Origin: Mortierella alpina
Lineage: Eukaryota; Mortierellomycota; Mortierellomycetes; Mortierellales; Mortierellaceae
Assembly (NCBI GenBank): GCA_029449245.1
Contig: JANATF010000005.1
Coordinates: 2,480,001-2,544,000 of the forward strand
Length of the DNA stretch: 64,000 nt
Reading direction: 5' to 3'
This document shows positions 23,731-36,896 of the stretch, in pieces. The notes under the pieces were generated by a model. It saw nothing but the letters and a program-made list of their open reading frames with translations, was not told where the DNA came from and ran no database searches. Position 1 is the stretch's first letter. Each line of letters begins with the position of its first letter. The translations under genes were made by a program, and so were the position numbers.

Positions 23731-26052
23731 GGTCTTAACACGACTCCTCTTTCAATGCTGCTCCTAGACTGGTATCGTTCGGTAATCGAATGGTATGAGG
23801 ATCAATCGTGGCGGCTGTTAACCGGGAGTCTATTAGGCTGTTATGCAGTATCGTAGAGAGAAAATGCAAAATATAAATACGTGCAACGGCAGCAGGAACA
23901 ACAGAGGCAGGACTAGTTGTTAGCGCCATAAAACTCGAGGGCTTCAGTGTGGCCAGGCGTATCGATTGCAAGCAAAGGCGAGCATCAGGTAGCCAATTGC
24001 AAATTAACCCGCAAAGCCATAGAGAAGACACTCACGCTGGAAAAAAGGCTTCTTCCTGTGGCCACAGTTGCGAGTGTGTTTGTGAAGAGAGTGAGTGATG
24101 GGGAGATAGAACAGAGAAGGGATTGATTGCAGGCAAGAAGTGTTGCTTAAATCGAGGATGCACAAAAGAAACAAGCACGACAAGCACGACAAAAGCGAAG
24201 AAAATAAAACGTGCTGGACACGAGGATCGCACGCCACACACTACAAAGGCAATGTGCTTGAAAAGAGCTAACTAGAATGAATTTGTGCAGTGGTGCTGGA
24301 GGTCGAAGGAAACGTTGGGTGTGTTGGGCTGGAGGGAGAGAGGGAGAGACAGAGAGAGAGAAAAAAGAGAGGGAGAAAGAGAGGGAGAGACCGAGTGAAT
24401 GAATGAGTGAGAATGAGAGTGAAAAAAAGAACGAGGGAGAGGGCGAAGAGAAAAAGAGACAAGAGGCAAAAAAAAAAAAAAAAAAAAAAAGGATTGTCAA
24501 GAAATAGATCCTGCCGCTACATACGCCAAGTACATGCAACGGTATCTTGTTTTGATTTCGCTCATCGCCTGCCGAGCGGCTCTTGATGCAAAGCCGTTTG
24601 CAAAGACCAAGCTCGCATCATGCCTGACTAGAGCCACAAACGGTGTAATGACGAAAAGGGTCTTCTTTTGTTCTTTTCTTGTCAGCCTTCCCTTCCATCT
24701 CCCTGAATCCCCCTCATTCACCTGCATCCCCCTTCTTTCAGTTGACCCATTCCATTAGACCTTCAGCCCTAATTCTGGCACTCTCTTATGCTGTAGTAAA
24801 GTAGCTGCCACCTACACAGCTATGCACTGCTGCAACTCCACTTTTCGTTCCAGAAAAAATACGCTGTCATAAGATATATCTGTGGGCCGGGGAAATCTTC
24901 TATGGGCTAAGACCCATCTCTCCTTGACAGCTGGCGAGGGACCCCTGGGATGCATCTTCAAGAGCGTGGGTGTGTATGTGGTTTGGAGGCGGACTTGGCG
25001 CATACCTGGATGTAGGGATGATATGGAGTTGGATAGAGTCGTAAATCGTGCGTTGCGGTGTTTTTCACTTTAAGCGTGTGGAATACCAATGGCGAGAGAG
25101 GTAAAAGAGTGAGAGTGAGGAGTATATTTGAAAGTGTGGAGGGAGAAAGAGCATGCAGAAGTTTGACGCGAAAGACGCTTTTTTTTCGTTGGCGGGGTCT
25201 CACCCGGCGACAATCGTGCCAAATCAGATCCCGAGTTTTGAGAGTTAGCTTTTTTATCTTTTTTTTTTTTTTTTTTTTTCAACCGATGACCAAGCGGCCA
25301 GTTGCCTTGGTTTTTGCTGGAGAGGCAATACAATATCCACAGAGCAAGGGGTTTCGGGCATCCTGCCATATACTTCTCTTTGTCTGCGAGCCAGAAAGGA
25401 GAATTCAGGAGTGCATCTAACAGATAGAGTGCATGGTAGCTACGGTCATGATTCGCTGCAGAAACTGGAGTAATGATCAGGACTGATCTCGCTTGCACAG
25501 GAGACGAGCAGGCTCAACAAGACCGCTCTTTCTCTTTCTTTTTCTCTCCTCTGTCTCGCGTTTCCTTCTATCAAGTACGAGCACAAAGAGCGGGAATATA
25601 TCTCGTGTATCATCTAATCACAATGTTTGCCAGAGGCAGGGAAAAGTTGGGCATGAGTAGATTATCGGAGCACAACGTCACCTTGCAGTCCACTACTTTG
25701 ATGAAGATCCTTGTATGCTTTTGCTCCTTCGCTGTATCAGCTGCGTTGCACCGAGCCCTTCCACAAGCGCTGCCATTTACGCGCCTGGTTCTGAGTGGCT
25801 TTGGTCGAAGCTGCGGTGGCAGTCACCTAACTGTTTACTTTAAGGGGCCGGCATTTGACCTGTCTTGAACCACGGCCAATGACGAAGATGACAAGAGACA
25901 AGCTGATGATAAAGAACGTGCTCTTTTTGTTCCAAATTCTCGCTAGTCACCTCGTTATCCAAGCGCTCTGGCCCTCTTCAGTCCACTCGCCACTTCACTC
26001 TCCCTTTTGAACCTGGACACCGTCAGAAGCACACAGCCGCAATCACCACACC
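23731..26052. other. Divergent intergenic region with purine repeats and homopolymers
   Basis: No supported gene in 2.3 kb. The PKA-R side holds about 110 nt of GAGA-rich repeats (24329-24440) and an A-run near 24470-24490, the expected promoter/5' UTR of the minus-strand gene. A T-run is at 25258-25279. Short frames with hydrophobic starts at 24534 and 25623 have no further support. The last 150 nt are the promoter of the forkhead gene. Confidence 0.45.
24329..24440. repeat. (GA)n-type purine repeat upstream of PKA-R
   Basis: Dense GAGAGAGG/GAGTGAAT purine sequence; on the minus strand it is a CT-rich tract about 600-710 nt upstream of the PKA-R start codon. Confidence 0.65.
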
Positions 26053-28499
<2,447 letters not shown>

Positions 28500-28604
28500 A
28501 TCCAAATAAAAGAAAAAAAACAACGCTTATTTTTTCTTTCCAATATACATGTACTTTATCTTGCAACCATGTCTCGATTCAAGGACGTTATGGCTCATTC
28601 CAGA

Positions 28605-29964
28605 TTAGCCATCCACCTTCCCCTTGTGCATCGAAAACGCAGGTGTGACCCATGACCCACAGGAGCACTGTTGACCAGACCAGTTGAACGTTCCCAGCTT
28701 GGAGTCACACTTTGGGCACGCGATCTTGCCCTCAAGTCCATGAAGCTCTTGGATCCATTCCACTGGCTCAATAAAGTACGACTGACAGACGGTAGCTGCA
28801 TGAGGTTGGATTTTGGAAATGTCGGTTTGAACAGCCTACATAGAATTTTGGACGATTAAAGTATGTCAGCAACGTCCTCGTAAAAAAAACACTCGATCAC
28901 CATATGTTTAAAGAAAGCGCAAGGGTTCCACCACCATGTTTTTTGCTTTTTACCTCCGAAATATGAAGCGTCGCGTCTCGTTTTCTGTATTCAAAAGCAC
29001 CCTGGCCTTGTCCTGGTGTATGATAGATCACGCTGTCCCAAGCAACAAGAGCTCGACGACACTTCTTGCATTTCAAAGGCCTCCGCTGCGTAGCCGACAT
29101 TGGTCCAGCCGTTCCAGCACCTGCAGCCACTGCAGCTCCCGAGGGAGCGTTCTGGGGGTCTGACGCCAAGGTCATATCCTTGATGTATCCAAACATTTCT
29201 CTTTGTGCAGCCATAGAGGCCATCAAAAACCGTCGGTACTCTGTCCTGTTGGTGCTAACGTCGAATTCAATATCGCCATAGAGTATCAGCTGCCTCATGA
29301 AGCCATCGTTTGGCCCTGCAATTGGCCTCAGTGCCTGCACTGTATTCAAAGCCTCGGCTGCGGATAAGTTTTGGGTCCGCATCAAGTAGGCACAGACGAC
29401 TGTGACGCTCCGAGAAGCTCCCGCCATGCTAACATAATTTGATCGTTGAAATCGTATTAGCTCAATCTGGAGGCGGATCATCAGGGAATCGCACTCGAAA
29501 GGTCCTTGCTGCGCCCATGAGTATTACCAATGAACCAAAACTTTGCCTCCTTTGGTGATAGCTTCGTGGATAAAGGTATAGGTGTCGGCAAAGTGCTCGA
29601 TAAGGTTGGTCTCATCCATGTCCGGAACTGTGATCAGCTTGTAGACAAACTTGCCAGGGAAACGGGGCGTCGGTATGTCTGTGACCTGGATGATATGAGT
29701 GATGCCACGCTCTTGCATGTAATGCCGGGATTCTGAGGGCTGGGATCTAGGGGGGGGGGGGGGCAAAAGAACGTTGGGTTGAGTGTCGACTGCGGCTCAA
29801 GTGTCCTTGCTTTGAGCTGGAAAAGAGGGGGTCTAAAGTCTAAAGCGTGAACACCAATGGCAAAGCAGCCGCTGTGCCGAACATTACCCGCTAAGGAAGA
29901 GTCCAGGGACAATCTCTTGCATGTCACGAATGACCTTTGGATCGTATAGTGGTGTGGTGAACAT
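28605..29964 (-). CDS. YVH1: YVH1/DUSP12-type dual-specificity phosphatase
   Basis: Minus-strand exons 29964-29888, 29746-29528, 29428-28954 and 28835-28605; 333 residues. It begins MFTTPLYDPKVIRDMQEIVPGLFLSG, the usual DUSP entry strand. The fold continues with GITHIIQVTDIP, VPDMDETNL and the catalytic P-loop HCMAGASRS, created by joining exons 2 and 3. The C-terminal zinc-binding domain is complete: CKKCRRALV, then, in the last exon, CQSYFIEPVEWIQELHGLEGKIACPKCDSKLGTFNWSG and CSCGSWVTPAF. In yeast Yvh1 this zinc domain binds pre-60S ribosomes and releases Mrt4 in late 60S maturation; the phosphatase activity is dispensable there. It is transcribed divergently from the DUF4604 gene. Confidence 0.92.
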
Positions 29965-30224
29965 GTGTGTTGTAGCTTGCAGCACTGGTGGAACGAAATG
30001 CGGAAGAGTGGATAACCAAAAAAAAAAAAAAAAAAAAAAAAAATGTCCTTGCTTTCCATTTTGTATTTATGCGGCTTGGAGTTTCCCACCAACTTGGCCA
30101 CCAACTTCTGACCTTGGCCACCAACCTTTCACCGCGCTTCATCTTGCGTTCGCCCAGCAAATTCGCTCGAGTGATTACACCTACACATACTTTCTCTCTG
30201 ACATCTCCCCTCCACCGGCAAACT
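29965..30224. promoter_or_regulatory. Divergent promoter with poly(A) tract between YVH1 and DUF4604 genes
   Basis: 260 nt separate the two start codons. The centre has an uninterrupted A-run of about 25 nt at 30019-30043, a classic nucleosome-excluding element, and the DUF4604 side has direct repeats of CTTGGCCACCAAC at about 30090-30125. Confidence 0.6.
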
Positions 30225-31042
30225 ATGTCCGACAAGAAAATCTCGCCTCACCAGATGCGGAAAGGCCTCACCTATGTCCAACAAGGCCCCGACTTTATGC
30301 GCATGTTGACGGGACGGTCTTCGACTGATGCAGCCAACAATGATCCCAGGAATCCATACCGAAAGCCAATCGGTGTCGACGCCAAATTTCAACATGAGAC
30401 TCAAAGCGACGACGACGACGACGACACTGCACATGATATCCTAAACGAACGAGAAGAGGAACGTCCGACTGTTGTGGTTCTGAAGGACAGCAAGCATTTA
30501 GATGAGCGGCAAGTCAAGAATATACTGAAGAACCTTCCACCTGGTACGTTTCGCGCTTGGTACACGGAGACACTGTATGCCGTTGGTGTTTCTGCTTTTG
30601 CTTTATCCACTAACATGGCATTCGGATGTAAGGTCTGTCGGATGCAGAAATACAAAGGCGCTTGGCAGACGAAACAGCAAAGTTAGAGAGTAAAGGAAAT
30701 GCGGATGCTGATGCTGAGGACGACGAGGATGAGGACGACGACGACCAGGATCCAGTGGATGGCAATGGGAAAATACTTTTCAGAAGACCCAAAGGCACCG
30801 GGGCAAAGACTTCCAAGGGAGTGAAAGGCTCTTCAAACAGTAAAAAGAGCTTTGAGGAGACGTTACTGGCCGAGGCAGAGTCCAAGGCCAATGGTCAGAA
30901 GCGAAAGCCAGGGTCGTCAGATTCAGCGAGCTCGAAATTGTCCGGCAAGAAGACAGAAGACAAAGATAGGGACAACACTACTAAAAAGAAGAAGCAAAAG
31001 ACTGCAAAGCCCTCGATGCTGAGCTTTGACGATCAGGAATAA
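30225..31042 (+). CDS. DUF4604 / KIAA1143-like nuclear protein
   Basis: Exons 30225-30543 and 30648-31042; 237 residues. The N-terminal part (SPHQMRKGLTYVQQGPDFMRML) matches the motif 'LxYVxxxxPxFLxxxK' that opens the DUF4604 family, followed by an acidic stretch, PTVVVLKDSKHLDERQVKNI, and after the intron EIQRRLADE. It goes on to DPVDGNGKILFRRP, a Lys/Ser-rich region and the family-typical end SMLSFDDQE. Function is unknown in any organism I can name; human KIAA1143 is a small nuclear protein of the same layout. Highly charged and probably disordered. It shares a promoter with YVH1, which could mean co-regulation with ribosome assembly genes, but that is only inference. Confidence 0.82.
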
Positions 31043-33122
31043 AATTAAGGGCTGAAAACAGCACATAAAAACCTCAGCCCGTCGTTTTGTTTTGAGATCA
31101 ACTTTGAATCGCGTCGCTTCTCCGCCTGGTTTGATCTCACCATTAAGAGTCAAACAACCACGGTGGGAGGCGAGTTTTTTGCTCTAGTCCCTTTCCCTTT
31201 CGGGGGGAAGGGATGATGAGGGACAAATTGGTTAACCGCGAAAGAATGATTCTGTGATCATTGGTGCAGCAGCCTGTCCTCCATTGACGTGGCTGTTTGA
31301 CTTGAATCACACAGATCTCCATCATCTTTTACCCTCATATCAAAAAATAAAAGAATCTTTCTGGCGCATGAACATAAACGGCTGATCAGAGGTTGAGAGA
31401 ACCAAAGGATCTTGAGACAAAGGACTCTGAATCAGATGGTACAAGGAATCGCTCTCCATTCTGGGCGGTGAATACCAATGCTCTTGGCAAAAGCCTCTTG
31501 GTCTCATATTTCACACCTTTGCTGCCGCTTGTTGAACACCAGTAGCGACTGAGTGAAAAAGAAAGGCTGTTCCATGATGATGATGAGACTGAAGATGAGA
31601 CTGGGGGACTCTCCGGAATGTTACGCACATGGGCGATACTTTTCCCTTAGTCTTGAAAAGGAGCTGGAACAGACCAAGGTCGCGCATGAGGGTCATTGTG
31701 TCACTGAAGTAGTCTCGAGACCAACACAGTTCTTTCAGCCTCGACTGATCAGTAGTCTACCCTCCACGTTGAAGAGGGGTACAGTATGTCCTCCACGTTG
31801 AAAGGCCGAGTGCTTTTTGACCTTAACATTCCTATCGGCCTCGGATCGTCTACATCCTTTTCGCTTTCAGACGTCGCACAAAGAAGGATGAGACCCGACC
31901 GTCGACTGTCGACTCTTCTGTCATTGCTTTTCCCCCTCCGCTCCTCGCCTTCGCTCTGTGAATGTAGACGCTTGTATTTCTGCTGATGGGTACCTCTATT
32001 CGAAATAAGCATCAGGCTGTTGCGTATTGTTATGCACCTGGAAGGGCTGCTTTTTTGACAAAAGCAAGTGTACATTACTGTTTTCCCGCGGCTCAGATTG
32101 CAGCTTACTGTAGAGGGGGACACAATGAAGCATATGAAGCAGGCTGAAGTCGCAGAAATTGAAAAGGCTGCAGATGTTGAAAAAGACTGCAGGTGGTCTT
32201 TCCCACCGAGGGACGTTTGCCATCTGGGCTGGCTTTCTTTTTTATTCTTTCTTTCTGGCACTTTTGGGATCCGAAAGAACAGCGAATGGGAATCGGGGAC
32301 CTGGGTTTCCTGGTGGGAAAAGGGTGAGTTGCTGGAAACGAAGTCTGAGACAGGCTCAAGTCCGGTCACCTGGATCCAGGGCCCACAAGGCAAACAAGCA
32401 ACAGCCCAGAGCGTGCCAAGGCCTCCTCTGAAAACAAAAACAAAGGCGGCAAGGGGATGGACGTCTTGGAGAGGCTGGTTGTGTCGAGTGCAGGCCAACA
32501 GACGCAAGGAAAGGTGTCGACAGCAGCACGGGCACACGAGCAGTTGACCTGCGAGAAAGCAGTTGCGGCCACAGCCGGTGTGTGTTTATTTTCTGATACG
32601 CTGCATCGGCGGAGGTGCAATACAAGGAGAGCACCAAACAGGGGACCAGGGGATGCGAGCAAAGAATGATGGCATACGAGTCGACTGAATGCACAGCGGT
32701 ACTGTATTACTGTCAGCGAAAGCAAAGCAGGCAGAAGCAAAGAGAAAAAAAATAGCCATGTCGTGGTTCATATATATATTGCCCTTGTCTCTTTTCTCTT
32801 GCCGTCTCCCTTTTTTGCTTCCTGATGCTCTTTTGTCCTTCATCTGCATCCGCCTTGACGCATCCCCAACCGCTTTGATTCCATATTCCTCCTGCTGCTG
32901 CTCTCTCTGTCTGTGTCCCGACTCTTGTCTCTTTTCCATCGACCTCTCTGCCTCTTTTCCATCGACCTCTCTGCCTCTCGCTCTCTGCGTCTCTCCACCA
33001 CTCTCGCCTCTGTGCTGCCTGTCTCTCTCATTCATTTTCTTCCTTCTCTTTCGGTCACTCTTCCTGCAGCTGTCTGTTGATTCATGCCATCATCACCTTC
33101 GCTGTAGTCCACCCACACTAGC
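31043..33122. other. Intergenic region, no supported gene
   Basis: Open frames of up to 262 codons exist on the minus strand (31749-32537), but they show no domain, no codon pattern and no splice support. The last 300 nt are strongly CT-rich with a 24-nt tandem duplication of TCTTTTCCATCGACCTCTC at about 32930-32975, probably the promoter/5' UTR of the Ser-rich gene. Confidence 0.4.
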
Positions 33123-34586
33123 ATGGCAAGCATGATGCGCAGGAACAAAGACCGCCACTCTGCCCAACCACTCGGCTCGAGACCTGCCCCTCCTTCTGGA
33201 TCCCAGCGCCCCCACCAGCAGCATCTCTCGCATGTGCCGTCCTTTCTCCACTCCCCATCCCATGCCCGTTCTAGCTCGGCGTTCGCATCTGATCTCCACA
33301 CGCAGTCCCATGCCTCTTGTCTGCACTTGACGTCCTCCAGCACATCTCCATTCCCTTCACCTTCCACATCATCGGCGTCGGTGTCAAGAGCAGGACCTCT
33401 TGACCGTCAGACCTCTTCCACTTTTACGGCAGCCTCAACAGCATCCCTGCCATCAGTGGCCTCAACCTCCTCAAGGACAAAGAGCTGCAGGGTCAGCGCA
33501 CAGCCGTGCGCCAAAGTCACCGCAGCCCAGGCGGTGTATCCTCAAGACCACACTCAGCGCAAGCGGATCTCCCAACGCTACAGCTCCTCTGCTGCATCGT
33601 CCTACACAAGCTACTCTTCAGCCCTGGCGGCCTCATATCAACAGCATCAACAACAGCTCCAGCTCCACCACCATACCCACCCCATTAATCAACTTACTTA
33701 TTGTACTTTAACCTCCAACTCAAGCTGCAACATGCATGATACAGATGCCTCCAACAACGCCAGGGGCAACAAGAACAGGAGCGACAGTTTGGGCGAGTGC
33801 CTCTGCAGCGCCTCTTTCAGTAGTAACAATGGCTTTCATCGGCTCAACTCGCCTCCTTCCCCTTGCCTTAATGCCCTTGATTCGACCTATCGTCCTAGCT
33901 CCATTTTGCACGACTCTTCAGCATTGCCTTCCCCCTCGCTCAGCGTATCTTCAACCGATTCTGTCTTTTCATCTGCAAGCAGCAGCGGCAGTACGAGCAT
34001 GGCCCATTGCTCTCCAATCTTAAAGAATACCATCTCGACGCTCCTCCTGCATGATCTTTCTTGGGATGCGTCCTCTACTTCATCCCCGGTCTCGTCCTCC
34101 TGCAATAGCCCTAGGGTGTCGTCGTCCTCCGTTCCCTCATCAGCCTCCTCCTCACTGTCATCGTCTCCGTCTCCGTCGCCATCGCCTATGCAGGGAAGGA
34201 CCAGGAGGGCGTCTTCGTTGGGATCAAGGACGAGTCAAAGGAGCCAGAGTAGTCAAGCCTCTGGATATTTTAATTTGAATGGCACTGCTGGTGTTGCTGG
34301 AAGTCCCTCTGTTACTACCTCTCGCTGCTCTACGACTGCAGCAGCGATCAAAAGACGATCCCTTGGCACACAACACTACTCATCGCCGCTAGCGAGGTCG
34401 TCTACTGCAGACGTCGCATCATTGAGGGCCAGGGCAGCAGACGACATCTATGATTCCCCACAAGCCGTAGCCGAGAGATCGGCGCGTTATATTAGGTTTT
34501 TGCTGCTGCCTTTGATACCCTTGCTCCTGCTTGCCTTGGGCGGACAGACCTCAACCACGTTCAAGTCCACCGCCCACTATGTATAG
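33123..34586 (+). CDS. Ser-rich disordered protein with C-terminal membrane segment, orphan
   Basis: Single open frame of 487 residues, ATG GCA context after a CT-rich leader. About one residue in four is Ser, with His/Gln-rich patches (QQHQQQLQLHHHTH), several basic-Ser sites (RRASS, KRRSLG, PSPSPSP) that could be phosphorylated, and no globular domain. The last 40 residues contain one strong hydrophobic helix (IRFLLLPLIPLLLLALGG) followed by a short polar tail, the arrangement of a tail-anchored protein. I do not recognise the family. The long open frame and good start make it a probable gene, but low complexity can also keep frames open by chance. Confidence 0.55.
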   Translation: MASMMRRNKDRHSAQPLGSRPAPPSGSQRPHQQHLSHVPSFLHSPSHARSSSAFASDLHTQSHASCLHLTSSSTSPFPSPSTSSASVSRAGPLDRQTSSTFTAASTASLPSVASTSSRTKSCRVSAQPCAKVTAAQAVYPQDHTQRKRISQRYSSSAASSYTSYSSALAASYQQHQQQLQLHHHTHPINQLTYCTLTSNSSCNMHDTDASNNARGNKNRSDSLGECLCSASFSSNNGFHRLNSPPSPCLNALDSTYRPSSILHDSSALPSPSLSVSSTDSVFSSASSSGSTSMAHCSPILKNTISTLLLHDLSWDASSTSSPVSSSCNSPRVSSSSVPSSASSSLSSSPSPSPSPMQGRTRRASSLGSRTSQRSQSSQASGYFNLNGTAGVAGSPSVTTSRCSTTAAAIKRRSLGTQHYSSPLARSSTADVASLRARAADDIYDSPQAVAERSARYIRFLLLPLIPLLLLALGGQTSTTFKSTAHYV

Positions 34587-35403
34587 TTAACTCACCTCAC
34601 CCACCCCCTGTCCTCTAGAACTAAATAAAGTCCTAATTTTGCATTCAGTGTGGCTGTTTGGCTTGGCTTTGGCTTGGTTTTGCTATAATTACGTCTTGCC
34701 ATGTCAGAATTGTTCGTAAAGGTCTGTGCATGTTTTGTCCTGTGAGGGTATGTCTGTTTTTAGAACCGATGGCCTAGTCTATGTAATTGATCTTGCAAAG
34801 ACGAGAAGCATGGAGCTGAAAAGGACCCTGGCCGCGCTGGTTATGACGCCACTCGTGGTAAGTGCACTTTAATGGTGTGTGTGCCTAGGAAAGCGTATTG
34901 GAAGACCCCAGTGAGAACATGCGAGATGCGTGCGGCAATTCTCAGGGCTGACTGTTGCGGCCGTGGGCTATCGAGCAGAGACGGCGGGCAACACCCTCCA
35001 GGACGCGTTGCACCTTGGGACGAGAATGATTTTGTGTACGTGAGCGCGCCGTACGGGAGCGTTGGTCCCCGAGACAGATGGATGAAGTTCGAAATTTTGC
35101 GTGCCACGTCGGTGGGCGAGAGGGGCGCGCTTTTTTTTTTTCCTCTCTTCCATCATCCCGCCATATATACCACACATTCTCTTTTTTTCATCGCGGCCAA
35201 GCTCCCTCTCTCTGTCTCTCTTTTTTTGAGTCTTTAAACCGTCGCTTCTTTGCCCACCCTTGCTCTTCCCACCGTCAAGTCACCATCGGGCACACGTTTG
35301 ACCTCGACTCGGCGACGATACAAGGATCCACTCTATCCGGGACACATCGTTTTCTCATCAGGAACCCTGTCCAACGGTCTACAGGGACATCTCGATATCC
35401 ACC
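34587..35403. other. Intergenic region before ERD2
   Basis: No gene seen. A TATA-like CATATATA at 35162-35169 precedes the ERD2 start codon by about 240 nt, with a CT-rich tract between. Confidence 0.5.
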
Positions 35404-36740
35404 ATGAATCTGTTTCGACTCGTTGCAGATTTGATGCATCTGGCATCCATCTTCATCCTGCTCTTGAAGATGCAAAAGACTCGCTCCGTTTCAGGTAAGC
35501 AATCATGCTAGCTGCCCCAGTAACACATGACCCTGTAGCTTGGAACCGCCTTTCGATCCAGCACAGGTGTACAAGGACTCGGCAACCATTCTTGCTCCTG
35601 ATCGACGTCTGTGTCCTCGACTGTGAAGCAGATTGAACAAACCCCTTGTCTGGAGATGTTAATTGTCTGTCTTTACTTTTTTTAACTCTTGAACTCAATC
35701 CATTCCAGGCATCTCTTTCAAGACGCAGGTCCTGTACGCAGCCGTGTTCTTGACAAGATATCTGGATCTATACACCCAGTTCTTGTCGCTCTACAACACC
35801 TCTATGAAGATCTTCTTCATCTCGTCGTCTCTATACATCGTCTACTTGATGAAGATCAAGTTCAAGGCCACCAACGACCCCCGTCTGGACACTTTCCAAG
35901 TGCAGTACGTCATCGGAGGTGCTGCTCTCCTGTCCTTGATCGCCAACTACAAGTTCACTTTCCAGGAGGTATGGCCTTTTTTTTCTCGTGTTATTTTATG
36001 CACTTGGACAGACCGTACAAGGAAAAAGATGAAAACACGGACCAGGACCATCTGGACCTACAACAGCAGGAGTTCCTCCCGCATTACTTACACTTATCAT
36101 CAAAGCCAGCGTGTTGATGGATAGCGACGAAAAACAATGGACTGAACCTGACGGATGACGATGGAAAAAGCAAAAGAAAAAGCAAAGGACCTGTGTTTGA
36201 TGAATAGACAACGGGAAACTAAAGGACACGAGGGACGATATGGATTCGCTGCCAACATTACTATTAGTCTTCAAGGAGTGCAGCCCTGGATGACCCTCCA
36301 TGATCTAGGCATTCAAACCTGCTCGATTCTTACCAACAAAAGCAAATCTGTATTCGCTACAACATTAGATCCTCTGGACATTTTCAGTTTACTTGGAAGC
36401 GGTGGCGATCTTGCCCCAGCTCTTCATGCTGACCAAGACAGGCGAGGCCGAGGTCATCACCACGCACTACCTCTTTGCTCTGGGAGCTTACCGTGCCCTG
36501 TACCTCGTCAACTGGATTTACCGCTACTTCACTGAAGGCTATGTGGACTGGATTGTCTGGATCGCAGGAACGATTCAGACCGGATTGTACTGCGATTTCT
36601 TCTTTATCTATTTCACAAAGTAAGTAGGCAGGACAAAAATAGAGAAAGGAAAAGGTGATTTGAGCTATGACTAACGCGTTTCTTTGTTTATCGTCTTACT
36701 CAGGGTGCTGAAGGGCGCCAAATTTGAACTACCCCAATAA
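35404..36740 (+). CDS. ERD2: ER lumen protein-retaining (KDEL/HDEL) receptor
   Basis: Exons 35404-35494, 35709-35968, 36369-36619 and 36704-36740; 212 residues, the standard family length. Seven membrane helices: [23 protein letters not shown], then [40 protein letters not shown], a loop [40 protein letters not shown], then [25 protein letters not shown] and [22 protein letters not shown]. The RYLDL and ILPQLFM motifs and the Arg residues of the retrieval-signal pocket are kept. The receptor binds K/HDEL tails in the Golgi at low pH and returns escaped ER proteins in COPI vesicles. Intron 2 (400 nt) is longer than usual. The repeat palindrome starts 150 nt after the stop codon. Confidence 0.95.
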
Positions 36741-36896
36741 CGAAAAGTGCAAGCGCATAGAGTAGGTGGAGAGAACGAACTTACTGTGACAAAGCAGTGC
36801 CAAAGCAGCGCCAGGATGATTCGTTGGCGCTCCCTTTTCTGCAGCAATCTATCAAAAACCTAAAAAAAATAAAAAACTAGGCACTGGAGTATGCAC

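Noticed and set aside
24534-24758. 74-codon frame starting with a signal-peptide-like MQRYLVLISLIACRAALDA
   Set aside because: Only the first 20 residues look meaningful; the rest is translated pyrimidine-rich sequence and nothing else supports a gene.
31749-32537. 262-codon minus-strand frame
   Set aside because: Composition is biased, with no domain, signal or splice partner; it lies in the CT-rich upstream region of the Ser-rich gene.
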